NCBI GenBank assembly: GCA_037968835.1
Contig: JBBKWG010000179.1
Span: 1 to 12,375, forward strand
Length of the DNA stretch: 12,375 nucleotides
Reading direction: 5' to 3'
DNA from: JBBKWG01 sp037968835
GTDB taxonomy: Bacteria; Pseudomonadota; Alphaproteobacteria; Rhodobacterales; Rhodobacteraceae
A program made the position numbers and the translations under genes. Shown piece by piece: positions 6,608-12,375 of the stretch (its first letter is position 1; every line of letters begins with the position of its first letter). The notes under the pieces are model-generated. The model was not told the DNA's origin. It worked only from the letters and a program-made list of their open reading frames with translations, and did no database searches.

Positions 6608-7930
6608 CTAGCGCGACAATGCCGCTGCCAATGCGTGATAGGATGCTTTCGGTGTCCGCTGCAAGGTTTCGAAGTCGACATGGACCAACCCGAAACGCTT
6701 CTCATAGCCAAGCGCCCACTCGTAATTGTCCATTAGCGACCAGACGAAATAGCCATTTACCGGGACGCCCTCGGATATGGCGCGCTGCACACTTGCGATG
6801 TGGTCGTTCAGATAGTCGATCCGCGCGGTGTCCTCGAATTTGCCATGTTCAATGGCGTCGTCGCTGGCCATGCCGTTTTCGGTCACATATAGGGGCAGAT
6901 CGCCGGTATACTCGTCGCTCGTTCGTTTCAGAAAGCGGTAAAGTCCGTCGGGATAGATCTCCCACCCCATCGCCGTCTTCGGCAATGGCCCCGCCACTTC
7001 GTGGTGCGACGGCCAGGCTTCATCGTTGGGTGCGATGATCTTTCGCGTGTAGTAATTCAGGCCGCACCAATCTACCGGCGCGGTAATTGTGCGGAAATCA
7101 TCCTGCCAGCCCTTCGGCAGATGCGGTTCCAGCCCTTCAAGGACATTCGCCGGATAGGCACCCTTGAACAGACCTGACAGGAAAAAGCGGTTGTAATAAC
7201 CGTCATAGAGATCGGCCGCGTCCTTTGACTCTGCGCTGACATCCACCGGTTCGACCCATTCGAAATTGCAGACCGCTCCAAGGTTGGACATGCCAAGTCC
7301 GCGCATCACCTCAATTGCGATTCCATGCGCCAGAAGAACGTGATGCATTGCCCGCGCGGTCGCCCTTATGTCCCGGATACCCGGTGCGTGCTGGCCAAGA
7401 AAGTGGCTAAGCCAGCCCACGCACCACGGCTCGTTGATCGGAGCCGCCGACCACACCCGATCGCCGATGCGTCCCATGATCGTGGCAGTGAAATCACCAA
7501 ACCAGCTTGCCATATCGCCATTGCGCCAGCCGCCGGCATCGGCAAGGGGCGAGGGCAATTCCCAGTGATACAAGGTCGCCGCCGGTTTGATGCCGCGCTC
7601 CAGAAGGCCATCGACGAGACGGTCGTAGAAATCCAGACCATCGCCATTCACCCTGCCACGTCCTTCAGGCAACACCCGCGCCCAACTGGTCGAGAAACGG
7701 TAAACATCGACGCCCAGGGCTTTCAGCAAGTCCAGATCGTCGTCCATCCGGTGATAATGGTCGCAGGCGATTTGTCCGTGTTCGGCGCGCACGACATTGC
7801 CCGGCGTCGCGGCGAAGTCGTCCCAATGGGTCCGCCCGGCGCCGCCAAAGCCATGCCCCTCGATTTGATAACTCGACGTCGCGGCCCCGAACAGGAACCC
7901 CTCGGGGAAATCGGAGCGCGAGAAATTCAT
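6608..7930 (-). CDS. bglA: GH1 family beta-glucosidase (beta-glycosidase)
   Basis: GH1 enzymes hydrolyse beta-glucosides (and often beta-galactosides) with retention. The 440-residue protein is a complete TIM barrel with all key residues: Q22 in SSYQIEG, H122-W123 in YHWELP, and the acid/base E167 in INEPW. Also present are Y294 in NYYT, the nucleophile E351 in YVTENGM, W397, and E404-W405 in DNYEWALGYEKRFGL. It has no signal peptide, so it acts in the cytoplasm on an imported substrate. The frame is open upstream to 8266, but that part overlaps the regulator gene. The ATG at 7930 starts at the family N terminus (FPEGFLFGAATSSYQ) and has AAGGA about 8 nt upstream. It lies 5 bp after the LacI-type gene and 24 bp before glk. 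Exact substrate (beta-1,4-, beta-1,3- or aryl glucoside) cannot be read from sequence alone. Confidence 0.95.
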   Translation of the reverse strand: MNFSRSDFPEGFLFGAATSSYQIEGHGFGGAGRTHWDDFAATPGNVVRAEHGQIACDHYHRMDDDLDLLKALGVDVYRFSTSWARVLPEGRGRVNGDGLDFYDRLVDGLLERGIKPAATLYHWELPSPLADAGGWRNGDMASWFGDFTATIMGRIGDRVWSAAPINEPWCVGWLSHFLGQHAPGIRDIRATARAMHHVLLAHGIAIEVMRGLGMSNLGAVCNFEWVEPVDVSAESKDAADLYDGYYNRFFLSGLFKGAYPANVLEGLEPHLPKGWQDDFRTITAPVDWCGLNYYTRKIIAPNDEAWPSHHEVAGPLPKTAMGWEIYPDGLYRFLKRTSDEYTGDLPLYVTENGMASDDAIEHGKFEDTARIDYLNDHIASVQRAISEGVPVNGYFVWSLMDNYEWALGYEKRFGLVHVDFETLQRTPKASYHALAAALSR

Positions 7931-7935
7931 GGCGT

Positions 7936-8985
7936 CTATCCTTGTTCGAGTGACTGGCGCAAAGCCGGGGCAGGGCCGGTAGAGCGACCGACCATGAGAT
8001 CGGCCTCGAGCAACCGGTGTTTTGGAGGCGATTGCGGGTCGTCGATGACGTTCAGCAGCATTTCGGCGCATATCTTGCCGGCTTCCCTGACCGACGAGCG
8101 CACAGCGGTAAAGATCGGAACTTCCGCGTCGTTCCGGAAGTACGAAAGCTCGTCGTCGTGCGCGACAAGCGATACGTCCCGCCCAAGGCTCAAACCTTGC
8201 TCTTCGATTGCGCGGCGCACACCGATCGCGGGAATGACCGACGACACGACAAAGGCCGACGGGCAATCGCTCGCCGCAAGCATCCTTCGCGCGGTGGCAT
8301 AGCCATACGTCTCGGTCATCTCATCGTGGGCAATCAGGTCTGTGCGAATCGACAGGCCACGTTCCTGCAACGCCGCCTCGTATCCCTCGCGGCGTCGGCG
8401 CGCGAAATCCATATCCTCGACGCCGTTTATCAGGGCGATGTTGCGGTGACCAAGATCCAGCAGAAAGCTGGTCGCCCGCAAGAACGCGCCTCGGTTGTTG
8501 ACATCAAGCCAGTTATAGTCGCTTTCCGACATTGCGGTTCGACCGTGGACCACGAACGGCAGCCCGACGTCGTTGAGCAGCGCAACGCGGCTATCGCTGA
8601 CTTTCGGGCCATGAACGATCACACCGTCCACAGTGCCGCGCGTTGCCAGATCGCGGTAATATTGATCCTGATCCGCATCGGCCACGACGGACAGCATCAG
8701 ATCATAGCCGGATTGCGCATAGACTTCGCCAGCGCCGGCGATGAAGTCGGCAAAGATGGGATTGACCATCTCGTGTTTCGTCGAAACGGGAATGACATGC
8801 CCGATCGCCAGAGATCGACCTGTCGCGAGGCTTTTTGCCCGCGTGTTGGGCTGATAATTGTAACGCGACGCGGCATCGACGACCCGCTGTCGGGTGGTAT
8901 CGCTGACCTCGGGATACCCGTTCAAAGCCCGGCTGACCGTCGTTTGAGACAGTCCGAGCTTGTGCGAGAGTTCCTTTAGATTCAT
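7936..8985 (-). CDS. aglR: LacI-family transcriptional repressor, AglR-like
   Basis: The 349-residue protein has an N-terminal helix-turn-helix (NLKELSHKLGLSQTTVSRALNG, residues 2-23). A hinge helix region follows (about 47-58, with RAKSLATGRS), and then a periplasmic-binding-protein-like effector domain (about 60-340). The N terminus resembles AglR proteins that control alpha-glucoside genes in alphaproteobacteria. The frame extends upstream to a TTG at 9012, but that would place a perfect operator palindrome (9000-9009) inside the gene. The ATG at 8985 gives the family length and is preceded by GGAAGA with 8-nt spacing, so I use it. It leads the leftward operon with GH1 and glk and diverges from aglE. 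The two operator-like sites upstream suggest that it represses both itself and the transporter. The effector sugar is unknown. Confidence 0.93.
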   Translation of the reverse strand: MNLKELSHKLGLSQTTVSRALNGYPEVSDTTRQRVVDAASRYNYQPNTRAKSLATGRSLAIGHVIPVSTKHEMVNPIFADFIAGAGEVYAQSGYDLMLSVVADADQDQYYRDLATRGTVDGVIVHGPKVSDSRVALLNDVGLPFVVHGRTAMSESDYNWLDVNNRGAFLRATSFLLDLGHRNIALINGVEDMDFARRRREGYEAALQERGLSIRTDLIAHDEMTETYGYATARRMLAASDCPSAFVVSSVIPAIGVRRAIEEQGLSLGRDVSLVAHDDELSYFRNDAEVPIFTAVRSSVREAGKICAEMLLNVIDDPQSPPKHRLLEADLMVGRSTGPAPALRQSLEQG

Positions 8986-8998
8986 GCCGAAAGTCTTC

Positions 8999-9010
8999 CA
9001 AAGCGCTTTC
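8999..9010. promoter_or_regulatory. LacI-type operator, regulator-proximal copy
   Basis: The 10-bp perfect palindrome AAAGCGCTTT lies at 9000-9009, with the central CG typical of LacI-family operators. It directly abuts the GGAAGA ribosome binding site of the repressor gene and sits about 6-15 nt past the predicted leftward transcription start. It therefore fits autorepression. Confidence 0.8.
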
Positions 9011-9021
9011 AATTCTGCCTG

Positions 9022-9050
9022 ACATTAAGAAGCGCGCGGCAAGAGGTCAA
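9022..9050 (-). promoter_or_regulatory. Predicted leftward promoter of aglR-bglA-glk
   Basis: On the minus strand, TTGACC (9050-9045) and TAATGT (9027-9022) are separated by 17 nt. This -35/-10 pair would start transcription near 9015, just before the operator at 9000-9009. The -35 matches the consensus at five of six positions, the -10 at three of six. Confidence 0.5.
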
Positions 9051-9057
9051 AACAAGT

Positions 9058-9091
9058 TTTCTGCTGCGATGCAGCAATGCATCCGCAGAAA
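9058..9091. repeat. 34-bp imperfect inverted repeat between the divergent promoters
   Basis: The arms TTTCTGC-tgc-GATGCA (9058-9073) and TGCATC-c-GCAGAAA (9078-9091) pair over 13 bp with a 3-versus-1 base bulge, around a GCAA loop. A nested alternative, TGCTGC-gat-GCAGCA, lies at 9062-9076. It sits between the two predicted -35 elements, outside both predicted transcripts. A DNA site for a second regulator is therefore more likely than an RNA hairpin, unless the starts are mispredicted. Confidence 0.55.
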
Positions 9092-9125
9092 TGCCAATGT
9101 TTTACTCGCGTGGGGAAATGTCGGA

Positions 9126-9154
9126 TTGACTCTGAGAAATCAATGCGCAAGTGT
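9126..9154 (+). promoter_or_regulatory. Predicted rightward promoter of aglEFG
   Basis: TTGACT (9126-9131) is a good -35 element. A weak -10 candidate, AAGTGT (9149-9154), follows after 17 nt, placing the start near 9161, just before the second operator. The weak -10 leaves the exact start uncertain and might mean activator dependence. Confidence 0.4.
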
Positions 9155-9161
9155 TCCCGCG

Positions 9162-9177
9162 TCCAAAGCGCTTTGAA
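9162..9177. promoter_or_regulatory. LacI-type operator, transporter-proximal copy
   Basis: TCCAAAGCGCTTTGAA contains a 12-bp perfect palindrome, CAAAGCGCTTTG (9164-9175), extended to 16 bp with one mismatched pair. It shares the core with the site at 8999-9010 and is the better of the two. It lies just past the predicted aglE start point, where a bound repressor would block transcription. Confidence 0.85.
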
Positions 9178-9229
9178 GTTTGCCTTTCAGCGCAGAAGGC
9201 ACATGATGTGCATAACGCTGCACAGAAAC

Positions 9230-9235
9230 GGGAGG
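9230..9235 (+). promoter_or_regulatory. Strong ribosome binding site of aglE
   Basis: GGGAGG ends 5 nt before the ATG at 9241. It decides the start against the longer open frame, which runs back to 9151 through the operator. Confidence 0.85.
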
Positions 9236-9240
9236 AAACA

Positions 9241-10602
9241 ATGAAAAATTCGCTATTCGCCAGCACAGCCGCGCTTGCCCTGATGACGGGTTCCGCGTTT
9301 GCCGCCAGCCATCTGACATTCATGCCGGGTGAAGGTAACTTCAACTGGGACAGCTATAACGCCTACGCCGACAAGACCGATCTTGCGGGCGAGCAGGTCA
9401 CCGTCTTCGGGCCTTGGCTTGGCCCCGACCAGGAAGCCATCGAAACCGTTCTCGCCTATTTCGCCGAGGCAACCGGCGCCGACGTCCGTTATGTCGGCTC
9501 TGACAGCTTCGAGCAGCAGATCATGGTCGACGCCGAAGCCGGTTCGGCCCCCAACGTCGCCGTATTTCCGCAGCCCGGACTTGCCGCCGATCTCGCGGCG
9601 CGTGGCTTTCTCACGCCTATTGGCGAAGAAGCCGCTGCCTGGATGGCCGACAATTACGCCGCCGGTCAGTCCTGGGTCGATCTTGGAACCTACAAGGGCA
9701 AGGACGGCACCGAGGCTTTCTATGCCTTCCCATACAAGGCCGACGTGAAGTCGCTGGTCTGGTACGTTCCGGAAAACTTCGAGGATGCTGGCTACGAAGT
9801 GCCGGAAACTCTTGAGGATCTCAAAGCCCTGAGCGCCCAGATTGTCGAAGACGGCGGCACTCCTTGGTGCATCGGTCTTGGATCGGGCGGCGCGACCGGC
9901 TGGCCCGCCACCGATTGGGTCGAGGATATGATGCTGCGCACCCAGTCACCGGAAGTCTATGACCAGTGGGTCACCAACGAGATCCCATTCGATGACGAAC
10001 GCGTCGTCGCGGCGATCGAGGAATTCGGCGAATTCGCACGTAACGACGACTGGGTTGCCGGTGGCGCCGGAACTGTTGCGTCCACCGACTTCCGCGACAG
10101 CCCAAAGGGTCTCTTCTCGTCGCCACCGCAATGCTACATGCACAAGCAGGCGTCGTTCATCCCCGCGTTCTTCCCGGAAGGCACCGAAGTGGGCCAGGAC
10201 GCCGACTTCTTCTACTTCCCGGCCTATGCGGGCAAGGATCTCGGCTCTCCTGTTCTGGGTGCGGGCACCCTGTTTGCCATCACCAAGGACAGCCCCGGCT
10301 CGCATGCCTTGATCGACTTCCTGGAAACCGAAATTGCGCATGAAGTCTGGATGGCGATCCCCGGTCAGGGTTTCCTGACACCGCTGACGTCGGCCAATGC
10401 CGAGACCTACTCGGACGACACCAAGCGCGCCTTGGGTGAGATTCTCACCAACGCCACGACCTTCCGCTTTGACGGATCGGACCTGATGCCTGGCGGAGTG
10501 GGTGCAGGCACGTTCTGGACCGGCATGGTCGATTACGCCGGTGGCAAGGATGCAGCAGCAGTCGCAGGCGAAATCCAGTCAAGCTGGGACTCCCTGAAGT
10601 AA
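9241..10602 (+). CDS. aglE: AglE-type glucoside ABC transporter periplasmic binding protein
   Basis: This is the solute-binding protein that captures an oligoglucoside in the periplasm and delivers it to AglF/AglG. The 453-residue protein begins with a Sec signal peptide: K3, a hydrophobic core at 4-19, and predicted cleavage after A-F-A21. The mature part is a family-1 extracellular solute-binding protein. Segments such as TVFGPWLGPDQEAIE (64-78), FPQPGLAADLA, CIGLGSGGATGWPATDW, RDSPKGLFSSPPQCY and TFRFDGSDLMPGGVGAG closely resemble AglE of rhizobia as I remember it. Rhizobial AglE takes maltose, sucrose, trehalose and related alpha-glucosides. The pairing here with a GH1 beta-glucosidase leaves the true substrate open. 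The ATG at 9241 is set by GGGAGG at 9230-9235 and the signal peptide. It is followed by a stem-loop and then aglF, the usual arrangement for making more binding protein than permease. Confidence 0.95.
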   Translation: MKNSLFASTAALALMTGSAFAASHLTFMPGEGNFNWDSYNAYADKTDLAGEQVTVFGPWLGPDQEAIETVLAYFAEATGADVRYVGSDSFEQQIMVDAEAGSAPNVAVFPQPGLAADLAARGFLTPIGEEAAAWMADNYAAGQSWVDLGTYKGKDGTEAFYAFPYKADVKSLVWYVPENFEDAGYEVPETLEDLKALSAQIVEDGGTPWCIGLGSGGATGWPATDWVEDMMLRTQSPEVYDQWVTNEIPFDDERVVAAIEEFGEFARNDDWVAGGAGTVASTDFRDSPKGLFSSPPQCYMHKQASFIPAFFPEGTEVGQDADFFYFPAYAGKDLGSPVLGAGTLFAITKDSPGSHALIDFLETEIAHEVWMAIPGQGFLTPLTSANAETYSDDTKRALGEILTNATTFRFDGSDLMPGGVGAGTFWTGMVDYAGGKDAAAVAGEIQSSWDSLK

Positions 10603-10626
10603 AGCGACTGGCGACAGGAAAACGAT

Positions 10627-10658
10627 GGAGAGTTCCGTTCAATCGCTCGGGACTCTCC
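10627..10658 (+). other. Stem-loop between aglE and aglF
   Basis: GGAGAGTTCCG (10627-10637) pairs with CGGGACTCTCC (10648-10658) over 11 bp including one G-U, around a 10-nt loop. No T tract follows (CAATAAATACAT), so it is probably not a full Rho-independent terminator. A 3'-end protecting or partly attenuating hairpin that raises aglE over aglF expression is the likely role. Confidence 0.65.
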
Positions 10659-10703
10659 CAATAAATACATAAAAGAAGACACACATCTCAGGGAGGGGGC
10701 GAT

Positions 10704-11936
10704 ATGCATCCAGCATTATTGGGCCTTGTCACCATTGTCATCGGCGTTGGCGGTTGTCTGGGTTACTTCTACTTTTCAAACATCATCCTGGACAAATACC
10801 TGCTGCCCGCGTCGGGACCGAACGCCGGACGCAATATCAATCGCGCCAACCAGATCCGTCCCTGGCTGTTTCTCTTCCCGGCAATCTTCGCCCTCGGACT
10901 ATACCTCGGCTATCCGGTCATCGAAACGCTTCGCCTGTCCTTCACCGACCGAAGCCAGGACGGCGCTTTCGTGGGCTTTGCGAACTACAACCAGATGTTC
11001 AGTGAATCGAAATTCTGGGAGGCGATGCGCAACAACATGCTGTGGCTCATCGTCGTGCCGGCCGCGTCGACCGCCTTTGGCCTGCTGGCCGCACAACTGA
11101 CCGACAGGATTGCATGGGGCAGCATCGCGAAATCGCTGATCTTCATGCCAATGGCGATCTCGTTCGTCGGTGCATCGGTGATCTTCAAACTGATCTACGA
11201 CGCCAGACCTGCCGAACAGGCTCAGATCGGAGTGATGAACGCGATCTGGCTTCAATTCGACGGCGGTATCGGGTCAATACTGTTGCTGAAATTGCTGCCG
11301 ACCCTGATCCTGCTCGCGTTTGCGGGTATTGTCGGCTACGTCGCTTACCTTTTCATTAAGCCGCTGATCGAGAAGTCGTCCAATACATCCATGTGGCTGA
11401 TGCCGCTGCGCGCAGTGGTAGTGCTTGGCGGGGTTTGGCTGATCTGGCAGTCGCTCAGCACCATCCTAGCAATCTGGACCGCCAGCCCGAACTACGGCGA
11501 GCCGCAGACATGGCTGACGCTGCCGTTCTGGAACAGCTTCTTCCTGATGATCGTGCTGATCTGGATCCAGACCGGGTTCGCCATGGTCATCCTCTCGGCC
11601 GCGCTGCGCGGTATCCCCGAAGAGACCGTCGAGGCTGCGATCATCGACGGCGCGAACCCTTTTCAGGTCTTCTTCCAGATCAAGATCCCGCAGATCATGG
11701 GAACCATCGTCGTGGTCTGGACGACGATCACACTGGTCGTTCTCAAGGTCTTCGACATCGTTTTCGCGATGACCAACGGCCAGTGGGAAACGCAGGTGCT
11801 TGCGAACTACATGTTCGACAAGCTGTTCCGCGCCAATGACTGGGGCGTCGGGTCCGCGAGTGCGATCATCATCATGATTCTGGTCTCGCCGATCCTTGTC
11901 TGGAACGTCTACACCGCCCGCAAGGAGATGCGCTGA
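10704..11936 (+). CDS. aglF: AglF-type sugar ABC transporter permease, with an extra two-helix insertion
   Basis: This is an inner-membrane permease subunit of the importer. The 410 residues contain a membrane helix at about 3-27, a second at about 53-76, and further helices at about 112-132 and 143-165. More lie at about 275-299, 332-354 and 383-402. The ATPase-contact EAA loop is EETVEAAIIDGANPFQVFF (307-325). Most of the sequence reads like rhizobial AglF, which I recall as near 335 residues. The excess falls at about 186-265, between QIGVMNAIWLQF and GEPQTWLTLPFWN. It holds two further hydrophobic stretches (about 191-219 and 232-258), so topology would be preserved. The ATG at 10704 has GGGAGG ending 7 nt upstream. 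The TGA stop is at 11934-11936, with aglG starting 27 bp later. Confidence 0.94.
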   Translation: MHPALLGLVTIVIGVGGCLGYFYFSNIILDKYLLPASGPNAGRNINRANQIRPWLFLFPAIFALGLYLGYPVIETLRLSFTDRSQDGAFVGFANYNQMFSESKFWEAMRNNMLWLIVVPAASTAFGLLAAQLTDRIAWGSIAKSLIFMPMAISFVGASVIFKLIYDARPAEQAQIGVMNAIWLQFDGGIGSILLLKLLPTLILLAFAGIVGYVAYLFIKPLIEKSSNTSMWLMPLRAVVVLGGVWLIWQSLSTILAIWTASPNYGEPQTWLTLPFWNSFFLMIVLIWIQTGFAMVILSAALRGIPEETVEAAIIDGANPFQVFFQIKIPQIMGTIVVVWTTITLVVLKVFDIVFAMTNGQWETQVLANYMFDKLFRANDWGVGSASAIIIMILVSPILVWNVYTARKEMR

Positions 11937-11963
11937 TGGCCCGCGACCACAAGGAAGCAAATC

Positions 11964-12375
11964 ATGGATAACATCGCAGGTTCCAAATCCTCGCTGACCT
12001 GGGCCGTGCACATCTCGGTGGTTCTGCTCGTCGCGCTTTGGCTGTTTCCGACCGTCGGTCTGTTCGTGTCGTCGTTCCGCACCGCGGACCAGATCTCAAG
12101 CTCTGGCTGGTGGGCGTCGCTGTTTCCCTCTCAACAGAACGAGGTTTACCGGACTGCAGACCCTGACGAGCGTGTGCCTGACGGCGATATGTTCGTCGTG
12201 CGGGGCAATGTCTATTCCAGCGGCTCGGCCGGTGAACGCACAATATCGACTTGGGGCGTGTCCTCGCTCGACGTCTCGGCGCACAAGCTTGGCGAGACGG
12301 CGGACCTTGGCGGCGGCGAAACGCTGACGCTGTTCGAGGGGGGGGACTACGAATGGCGCGGGTCGGACGACGCAA
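11964..12375 (+). CDS. aglG: AglG-type sugar ABC transporter permease, N-terminal part (3' end outside window)
   Basis: This is the second permease of the importer. There are 137 codons visible, with no stop before the window edge. The sequence starts MDNIAGSKSSLTWAVHI, has one membrane helix (about 12-37) and then VSSFRTADQISSSGWW, the usual start of the MalG/AglG permease after TM1. A long polar stretch follows (about 50-137) that matches the large periplasmic loop of AglG. The EAA loop and remaining helices lie beyond the edge. The ATG at 11964 has AAGGA 8 nt upstream. A 36-nt reading frame (11936-11971) bridges the aglF stop and this start. A run of eight G (12338-12345) lies in the coding sequence without disturbing the frame. 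Confidence 0.92.
   Translation, partial: MDNIAGSKSSLTWAVHISVVLLVALWLFPTVGLFVSSFRTADQISSSGWWASLFPSQQNEVYRTADPDERVPDGDMFVVRGNVYSSGSAGERTISTWGVSSLDVSAHKLGETADLGGGETLTLFEGGDYEWRGSDDA

Noticed and set aside
7325..8302. Rightward frame of 325 residues opposite the GH1 and regulator genes
   Set aside because: It spans two well-supported leftward genes and their junction and has no coding features of its own.
8017..8979. Rightward frame of 320 residues opposite the LacI-type gene
   Set aside because: It is the antisense shadow of a complete LacI-family regulator; no domain is recognisable in the rightward product.
8986..9012. TTG at 9012 as the start of the LacI-type regulator
   Set aside because: It would add nine non-family residues and put the operator inside the gene; the ATG at 8985 has a proper ribosome binding site and family-typical N terminus.
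12338..12345. Run of eight G in aglG as a phase-variation tract or frameshift
   Set aside because: The frame reads sensibly through it (F-E-G-G-D), and a single G8 in GC-rich coding DNA is not enough evidence; sequencing slippage could be checked from reads.

Overview
The window looks like chromosome of a motile, GC-rich alphaproteobacterium, most likely from the Rhodobacteraceae/Roseobacter side. The evidence is a che operon with the alphaproteobacterial order (STAS protein, two CheY proteins, CheA with the alpha-type P2-like domain) next to an AglE/AglF/AglG-type sugar ABC transporter with a LacI-family regulator. I see no rRNA, tRNA, CRISPR array, insertion sequence or phage gene. The window is densely coding, and none of its non-coding gaps reaches 300 bases.

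Region 1 (1-5493, chemotaxis). The 3' end of cheD runs rightward at the left edge. Facing it is a tightly packed leftward operon that starts at 5493: STAS protein, cheY (phosphate-sink type by position), cheA, cheW, cheR, second cheY (motor type by residues), and a 120-residue helical protein. Gene junctions are 1-7 bp apart or overlap, and cheR uses a TTG start that overlaps the cheW stop. cheB is absent from the operon interior, where the rhizobial order would place it. The last gene carries a D-L-x-x-Q-V motif on a predicted helix, like the catalytic motif of CheZ and of rhizobial CheT, so it is a candidate CheY-P phosphatase or CheR partner. This is the least described item in the window.

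Region 2 (5494-8985, leftward). A LacI-family repressor (AglR-like), a GH1 beta-glucosidase and an E. coli-type glucokinase form one short-spaced operon. The enzymes would hydrolyse an imported glucoside and phosphorylate the released glucose. Only 118 bp, with no recognisable terminator, separates glk from the che operon on the same strand.

Region 3 (8986-9240, divergent control region). It holds two copies of a LacI-type operator core (AAAGCGCTTT), each just downstream of a plausible promoter, one for each direction. A 34-bp imperfect inverted repeat lies between the two promoters.

Region 4 (9241-12375, rightward). aglE (periplasmic binding protein), aglF (permease with what looks like an extra pair of membrane helices) and the 5' part of aglG (second permease, cut by the window edge) follow. 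The ATPase and any alpha-glucosidase would lie beyond the right edge. Taken together, regions 2-4 are a divergently transcribed, self-regulated glucoside uptake and catabolism locus next to the chemotaxis operon.
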